A stretch of 64,000 nt of DNA, from assembly GCA_036272595.1 (NCBI GenBank), contig DATAYM010000092.1:1-64000 (forward strand), read 5' to 3'. The position numbers and the translations under genes are program-made. Origin of the DNA: Poindextera sp036272595 (GTDB lineage Bacteria > Pseudomonadota > Alphaproteobacteria > Caulobacterales > Caulobacteraceae). Of this stretch, positions 59,466 through 64,000 are shown in pieces; position 1 is the first letter of the stretch; each line of letters starts with the position of its first letter. Below the pieces are notes generated by a model. That model ran no database searches. It had not been told where the DNA came from and worked only from the letters and a program-made list of their open reading frames with translations.

Positions 59466-62400
59466 GCCAGCCGGAGGCATCGCCGCCGCGCCGGTCGCGG
59501 CGCTCGCTGCACCTGGCGGCCTGGACGACGCTGGCCCTGATCGGCCTGCTCCTGATCGCCGGCGCCGCCGCGCGGTTCGGACCGGACACCCCGGCCGGCC
59601 GCGCCTTCGTCCAGGCCCGGCTCGAAGGGCTGCCGGTCGGGCCGGTCGGGCGGCTGCACATCGAGGGCCTGAGCGGCGATCTCTGGAGCGAGTTCGGCGT
59701 CGCCCGGCTGACCATCGCCGACCGCGGCGGCGTCTGGCTCGACGTCCGCCGCATCCAGGTGGTCTGGCGGCCGCTGGCGCTGCTCGGTCGGCGCGTGCAT
59801 GTGGTCGAGGTGGCCGGCCACGCCCAGATGATCCGCCGGCCGCTGGTCCAATCCAGCGGTCCTGCCGGGCCGCAGCCGGTGGCCGTGGCGATCGACCGGT
59901 TCGATATCGCGCTCGAGACGCTGCCGGCGGCCAGCTCCACCCGCGGCCTGTTCGCCGCCGCCGGCGGGCTCGACGTGGAACGCAACGGCGCCGTCGCCGG
60001 CGCGCTCGACGCCCAGAGCCGGCTGCATGCGGGCGATGGTCTGCAGAGCCGTTTCGACTTCGGCGTCCGCCAGCGGCTGGCGATCGCCGCCGTGGCGCGG
60101 GAGGCGCGGGGCGGGGCGCTCGCCGGGCTGCTGGGCCTGCCGGCCGACAGGGCCTTCCTGCTCGACGCCACGGCCGGCGGCGCGCATGGCGACGGCTGGT
60201 TGCGGCTGCGCGTCCTCTCCGGCGAGCAGTCGATCGCCACGGCCGACGGGATCTGGACCAAGGACGGGGGCCAGGCCGGCGGCCGGCTCTCGCTCGCCGC
60301 CTCGCGCCTGACCGCGCCGATGCAGCGGGCGCTGGGCCCCGAGGTGCGGTTCACCGCCGCCGGCCGCCCGTCCGGCGGCAAGCTCTATGGCGTGGCGCTG
60401 TTCGCCCGCACCGACAATGCGTCGGCGCGGGTCGTCGGCGTCGCCGACCCGAAAACCCTCACCAGCACGGGCGGCCTGAACGTCCAGCTGGGGGTGGGCG
60501 ATCTGCATCGCATCCTGGCTGCGCCGGCCATGGGTCAGGGCAGCCTGAGCGGCCGGTTCACCGGCGGCTGGGGCGACTGGCGGCTGGTCGGAAACGCCGC
60601 GGTCGAGCAACCCAGCCTCGGCGGCTATTCGCTGGCGCGGATCTCCGGGCCCATCGACCTCGCCCGCGCCAAGGGCGAATGGCGGCTGAAGCTCGACGCC
60701 ACCGGCGAGCAGGGCAGGGGCGCCGGCCTGCTGGCGGCCATGATCGGCAGCCGGCCGCACGCCACCCTGCAGGCCTCGCGGCTGGCCGACGGCCGCATGC
60801 TGATCCAGTCGCTGAAGGTGCAGGGGGCCGGCCTGGCGGTAAACGCGACCGGCCAGCGCGGCCTGCTCGGCGGGCTGAACTTCAAGGGCGACCTCAAGGT
60901 CTCCAACCTGGCCATGGCCCATCCGGGGGCCAAGGGAATTGTCCAGGCCAGCTGGTCGGCCGCCCAGCCGCATTGGGGCAAGCCCTGGTCGGTGGATCTG
61001 GACGCCCGGGGCGCGGGGTTCGCCAGCGGCCTCGATCAACTCGACCGCCTGCTCGGACCGGCGCCGAAGCTGAAGGCGCAGGGGACCTATGACGGCGGCG
61101 CCGTCGCCATCGCCAAGGCCGACCTTTCCGGCGCCGCCGCCGACGTGCGGGGCGCCGGGCCGATCGGCAGGAACGGAGCGCTGAAGCTGGCCCTGACCTG
61201 GACCGCGCACGGACCGTTCGACGCCGGGCCGGTGGAGATCGCCGGCGCCGCATCGGGCACGGGCGCGGTGACCGGAGCCTGGAACACGCCGCGCATCGAC
61301 CTGCTGGCCGACATCGAACGCATCGATCTGCCGGAGTTGGCCTTGAAGCCGGCGCACGTGGTGCTGTCCTTCATCCGCGCGCCGGGCGGCTTCAACGGCG
61401 ATATCGCCCTGAGCGCCGGCAGCGACTACGGCCCGGCCAGCGCCAAGGCGGCGTTCCGTTTCGTGCCGGGCGGCGTCGCGCTCAGCGGCCTGCAGGCGGC
61501 CGGCGGCGGCGCCACGGCGGCCGGCGAGGTGACCCTGACCGGCGCGGCGCCCTCGGTCGCCGACCTGATCCTGACCGCCGGCCCCGGCGCCTTCCTGGCC
61601 CAGGGCCATGCCGACGCGCAGCTGAAGATCGCCGACGCCGCCGGCGGCCCGAACGCCTCCTTGAGGCTGAAGGCCGAGAACGCCCAGCCGCGCGGCTCGT
61701 CGCTGGTGGCGACCGCCATCGACCTCAGCGCCGACGGCCCGCTGAGCCACGCCGCCTACAAGATCACCGGCGATGTCGCCTGGGACGGCAACCCGATCCG
61801 CCTGCAGGGCGGCGGCGTGATCGGCGAGACCGGCGGCGTCTATGCGATCGGCTTCGAGGGCGCCGGCAAGATCCGCAAGGCCGATTTCCGCACCTTGACG
61901 CCGGCGCAGTTCAGTTTCGGCGGTCCCGGCGCGACCGCCAAGGCCAGCCTCGCCATCGGCGCCGGCCGCCTCGACCTCGACGTCCGCCAGACCGGCGCGG
62001 ACTTCGCCGCCAAAGCGAAACTGGACGGCGTCGACATGGCGGCCATCGACGAAGACCTGGTCGGCCGCATCGACGCGGACCTCAGCCTCGGCGGCCAGGG
62101 CCAGGCGCTTGGCGGCAGCCTGACCGCGCACCTGGCCGGCGCCCGGGTGCGCGACGCGGTCGCCAAGCTGGCCATGGACGGCGACGTCAAGGCCAGCCTG
62201 GCCAATTCGCGCCTGGCGGTGGCCGCCACCGCGACCAACCAGGCCGGCGGCCGCGCCAGCGTCGACCTCGACCTGCCGACCGAGACCTCGGCCTCGCCGC
62301 TGCGTATCGCCGTCGCCGCGACCCGGCCGATGACCGGCCGCTTCGATGTCGACGGCGAGATCGAGCCGGTCTGGCAGCTGCTGTTCGGCGGCGAACGCAC

Positions 62401-63646
62401 CCTGGGCGGCAAGGTGAACGCCCATGGCGTCATCGCCGGAACCGTCAACACGCCGAGCTTCACCGGCCAGGCCAGTCTCGCCGGTGGCCGCTTCGAGGAC
62501 GCCGCCACCGGGCTGAAGCTGCGCAACGTGGTCGCCCAGGCCGATCTCGCCCAGGACGTGATCTCGATGCGCAGCTTCACCGCCCAGGACGCCAAGACCG
62601 GGACCATCTCCGGCCAGGGCCAGGTCAGCCTGGCCAAGGGCGGCGAGAGCACCCTGACCATGAACCTGAAATCCTTCCAGCTGCTCGACAACGAGACGGC
62701 GACCGCGACCGCCTCCGGGGCCGTCACCGTCGCCCGCAACGCCGCCGGCAAGGCGACCCTGTCCGGCCAGCTGGTGATCAATCGCGCCGACATCTCCGGC
62801 AAGACCGGCCGGACGCCGCCGGGCGTGGTCAGCATGGACGTGGTCGAGCGCAACCGGCCGGCCAGCCTCGACACCGGCCTGCAGGCCCAGGCGCCCGATC
62901 ACAGCCTTTCGGCGGCGCTCGATATCCACCTGCGCTCGCCGGGCGGCGTCTTCGTGAAAGGCTTTGGCCTGAACGCCGAAATGAGCCTGGACGCGACCGT
63001 GAGCGGCGACACCTCGCGGCCGCTGCTGCAGGGCACGGCCAATGTGGTGCGCGGCGACTACCAGTTCGCTGGGCAGCGCTTCGAGATCGACACCGACAGC
63101 GTCGTCTACCTGGCCACCGATCCGAACGCGATCCGGCTGGACATCACCGGCACCCGCGACGATCCGACCCTGACGGCGGTGGTCAAGATCGGCGGCACGG
63201 CGGCCAAGCCGGAGATCACCCTGTCTTCGACGCCGACCCTGCCGCAGGACGAGATCCTGTCCCAGGTGCTGTTCGGCACCTCCGCCTCGCAGCTTTCCGG
63301 GGTCGAGGCCGCCCAGCTCGCCGCGGCGCTGGCTACGCTGGCCACCGGCGGCGGCTTCGACATCCTCGGCGGCCTGCAGAATTTCGCGCGCCTGGACCGG
63401 CTGGCCCTCGGCACGGACAACGCCTCGGGCGTGACGGTCTCCGGCGGCAAATATATCGGCAAGCACGTCTACCTGGAGCTGACCGGCGGCGGTCGCTACG
63501 GCCCGTCGGCGCAGGTCGAGTACCGCGCCAGCCACGGCGTCGCGCTGGTCTCGCAGGTCGGCGGCGAGGCCGGCGCCAAGCTGGCCGTACGCTGGCGCCA
63601 CGACTACGGCCACTCGACCGACGCGCCGGCCAAGAAGAAACCCTGA
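59462..63646 (+). CDS. tamB: Translocation and assembly module protein TamB
   Basis: 1394 aa from TTG 59462. One N-terminal membrane anchor near residues 19-40 (AAWTTLALIGLLLIAGAAA), then a very long beta-helical AsmA-like region with RLHIEGLSGDLWSEFGVARLTI repeats, and a C-terminal DUF490/TamB domain with RGDYQFAGQRFEIDTDSVVYL, IRLDITGTRDDPTLTAVVKIGGTAAKPEITLSSTPTLPQDEILSQVLFG. Probably spans the periplasm and hands cargo to TamA. Length and coupling to tamA match the family. Confidence 0.94.
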   Translation: MSQPEASPPRRSRRSLHLAAWTTLALIGLLLIAGAAARFGPDTPAGRAFVQARLEGLPVGPVGRLHIEGLSGDLWSEFGVARLTIADRGGVWLDVRRIQVVWRPLALLGRRVHVVEVAGHAQMIRRPLVQSSGPAGPQPVAVAIDRFDIALETLPAASSTRGLFAAAGGLDVERNGAVAGALDAQSRLHAGDGLQSRFDFGVRQRLAIAAVAREARGGALAGLLGLPADRAFLLDATAGGAHGDGWLRLRVLSGEQSIATADGIWTKDGGQAGGRLSLAASRLTAPMQRALGPEVRFTAAGRPSGGKLYGVALFARTDNASARVVGVADPKTLTSTGGLNVQLGVGDLHRILAAPAMGQGSLSGRFTGGWGDWRLVGNAAVEQPSLGGYSLARISGPIDLARAKGEWRLKLDATGEQGRGAGLLAAMIGSRPHATLQASRLADGRMLIQSLKVQGAGLAVNATGQRGLLGGLNFKGDLKVSNLAMAHPGAKGIVQASWSAAQPHWGKPWSVDLDARGAGFASGLDQLDRLLGPAPKLKAQGTYDGGAVAIAKADLSGAAADVRGAGPIGRNGALKLALTWTAHGPFDAGPVEIAGAASGTGAVTGAWNTPRIDLLADIERIDLPELALKPAHVVLSFIRAPGGFNGDIALSAGSDYGPASAKAAFRFVPGGVALSGLQAAGGGATAAGEVTLTGAAPSVADLILTAGPGAFLAQGHADAQLKIADAAGGPNASLRLKAENAQPRGSSLVATAIDLSADGPLSHAAYKITGDVAWDGNPIRLQGGGVIGETGGVYAIGFEGAGKIRKADFRTLTPAQFSFGGPGATAKASLAIGAGRLDLDVRQTGADFAAKAKLDGVDMAAIDEDLVGRIDADLSLGGQGQALGGSLTAHLAGARVRDAVAKLAMDGDVKASLANSRLAVAATATNQAGGRASVDLDLPTETSASPLRIAVAATRPMTGRFDVDGEIEPVWQLLFGGERTLGGKVNAHGVIAGTVNTPSFTGQASLAGGRFEDAATGLKLRNVVAQADLAQDVISMRSFTAQDAKTGTISGQGQVSLAKGGESTLTMNLKSFQLLDNETATATASGAVTVARNAAGKATLSGQLVINRADISGKTGRTPPGVVSMDVVERNRPASLDTGLQAQAPDHSLSAALDIHLRSPGGVFVKGFGLNAEMSLDATVSGDTSRPLLQGTANVVRGDYQFAGQRFEIDTDSVVYLATDPNAIRLDITGTRDDPTLTAVVKIGGTAAKPEITLSSTPTLPQDEILSQVLFGTSASQLSGVEAAQLAAALATLATGGGFDILGGLQNFARLDRLALGTDNASGVTVSGGKYIGKHVYLELTGGGRYGPSAQVEYRASHGVALVSQVGGEAGAKLAVRWRHDYGHSTDAPAKKKP

Positions 63647-63675
63647 CACCGAACGAAAACCAGCAAAGCCGAGAT

Positions 63676-64000
63676 ATGAGCGAGCCTTCAGCGATCACCA
63701 TCCGCGGCGCCAGACCCGACGACGCGCCGGACCTCGGCCGCCTGGGCGCTCTGTTGGTGAAGGTGCACCATGAGTTCGATCCCGACCGCTTCGTGGCGCC
63801 GGGCCCGGGGACCGAGCGCGGCTATGGCGGCTTCCTTGCCGGGCAGCTCGACCGCAAGGACATAATCGTCCTGGTGGCCGAACAGCAGGGCGCGGTGCTC
63901 GGCTATGCCTACGCCGGCCTGGAGGGAAACGACTGGATGGCGCTGCGTGGCCCCGCCGGCGTGATCTACGATCTTGTCGTCGATCCGGCGCACCGCCGGC
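63676..64000 (+). CDS. GNAT-family N-acetyltransferase (N-terminal part, runs off window)
   Basis: ATG at 63676, 29 bases after tamB; 108 codons are visible. ITIRGARPDDAPDLGRLGALLV at the N-terminus and the GNAT strand set IVLVAEQQGAVLGYAYAGL, then VIYDLVVDPAHRR where the acetyl-CoA motif A begins, are typical of GNAT enzymes. The rest, including the R/Q-x-x-G-x-G/A loop, lies outside the window. Substrate unknown. Confidence 0.75.
   Translation, partial: MSEPSAITIRGARPDDAPDLGRLGALLVKVHHEFDPDRFVAPGPGTERGYGGFLAGQLDRKDIIVLVAEQQGAVLGYAYAGLEGNDWMALRGPAGVIYDLVVDPAHRR

Noticed and set aside
59438..63649. 1403-codon open frame antisense to tamB
   Set aside because: It lies entirely opposite tamB and is arginine/glycine/alanine-rich low-complexity sequence, as expected from the high GC third-position bias of the real gene.

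Overview
The window is GC-rich chromosomal DNA (coding regions have strong G/C third-position bias) from an alphaproteobacterium, most likely a member of Caulobacterales close to Phenylobacterium or Caulobacter. The strongest taxonomic marker is a full SpmX-type stalk-pole muramidase (26771-27820). Supporting markers are a MucR/Ros regulator divergent from glyA, the glyA-nrdR-ribH-nusB-thiL block, 5-aminolevulinate synthase of the C4 type, and many GTG/TTG starts with 1-4 base stop/start overlaps. There are no rRNA genes, CRISPR arrays, transposases or phage modules; two tRNAs (Leu-GAG, Lys-UUU) are present. The genes are mostly core or common accessory functions and assignments come from recognisable motifs read in the translations.

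Layout. 1-4.7 kb: partial DUF1295 membrane gene, hemA, a GFA-family zinc protein, a three-module glycosyltransferase and mucR. 4.8-9.3 kb: glyA, nrdR, ribH, nusB, thiL and a HAD hydrolase. 9.4-13.3 kb: rarA, two RluC/RluD-type pseudouridine synthases and an APH(3')-like kinase, with two copies of a structured ~100 bp repeat. 13.5-18.7 kb: DUF1501/DUF1800 pair, pccB, msrB. 18.8-25.2 kb: two DUF805 proteins, thioesterase, lipB, a mini FliN-like protein, carboxylesterase, a GNAT gene coupled to alkB, and tRNA-Leu. 25.2-30.2 kb: mgtE, spmX, small membrane protein, isovaleryl-CoA dehydrogenase, DUF3574 lipoprotein. 30.2-36.1 kb: a minus-strand small RNA with a tiny ORF, ppiB-queA-tgt, AI-2E-type permease, alpha/beta hydrolase, tRNA-Lys. 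36.2-43.7 kb: sulfate ABC transporter cysTWA, a LysR regulator, NAD-formate dehydrogenase, an HPP protein and a frameshifted oxalate/formate-type MFS carrier. 43.7-48.7 kb: a four-gene minus-strand operon ligD-ku-(BRCT/TPR protein)-(cysteine-less ArsC/LMW-phosphatase-like protein). 48.7-54 kb: Tex30-type hydrolase, amidohydrolase, two SDRs with TetR and LysR regulators. 54-57.5 kb: circularly permuted ATP-grasp, alpha-E and transglutaminase-like trio. 57.7-64 kb: tamA, tamB and a truncated GNAT gene at the window edge.

How the parts work together. The most unusual piece is the non-homologous end-joining operon: LigD and Ku are directly followed, with 4-12 base gaps, by a protein combining an N-terminal BRCT-like domain with C-terminal TPRs and then by a phosphatase-fold protein that has lost its catalytic cysteine, suggesting an accessory signalling or scaffold layer on bacterial NHEJ. 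The formate block pairs NAD-dependent formate oxidation with candidate carriers and a LysR regulator that has a perfect ATAG-N7-CTAT dyad next to it. Other points of interest are a lumazine synthase lacking the usual active-site histidine in a rib cluster that lacks ribD/ribE, a three-domain glycosyltransferase carrying Och1-like and Anp1-like modules, and a minus-strand RNA with a 10-base perfect Shine-Dalgarno in front of 22 codons.
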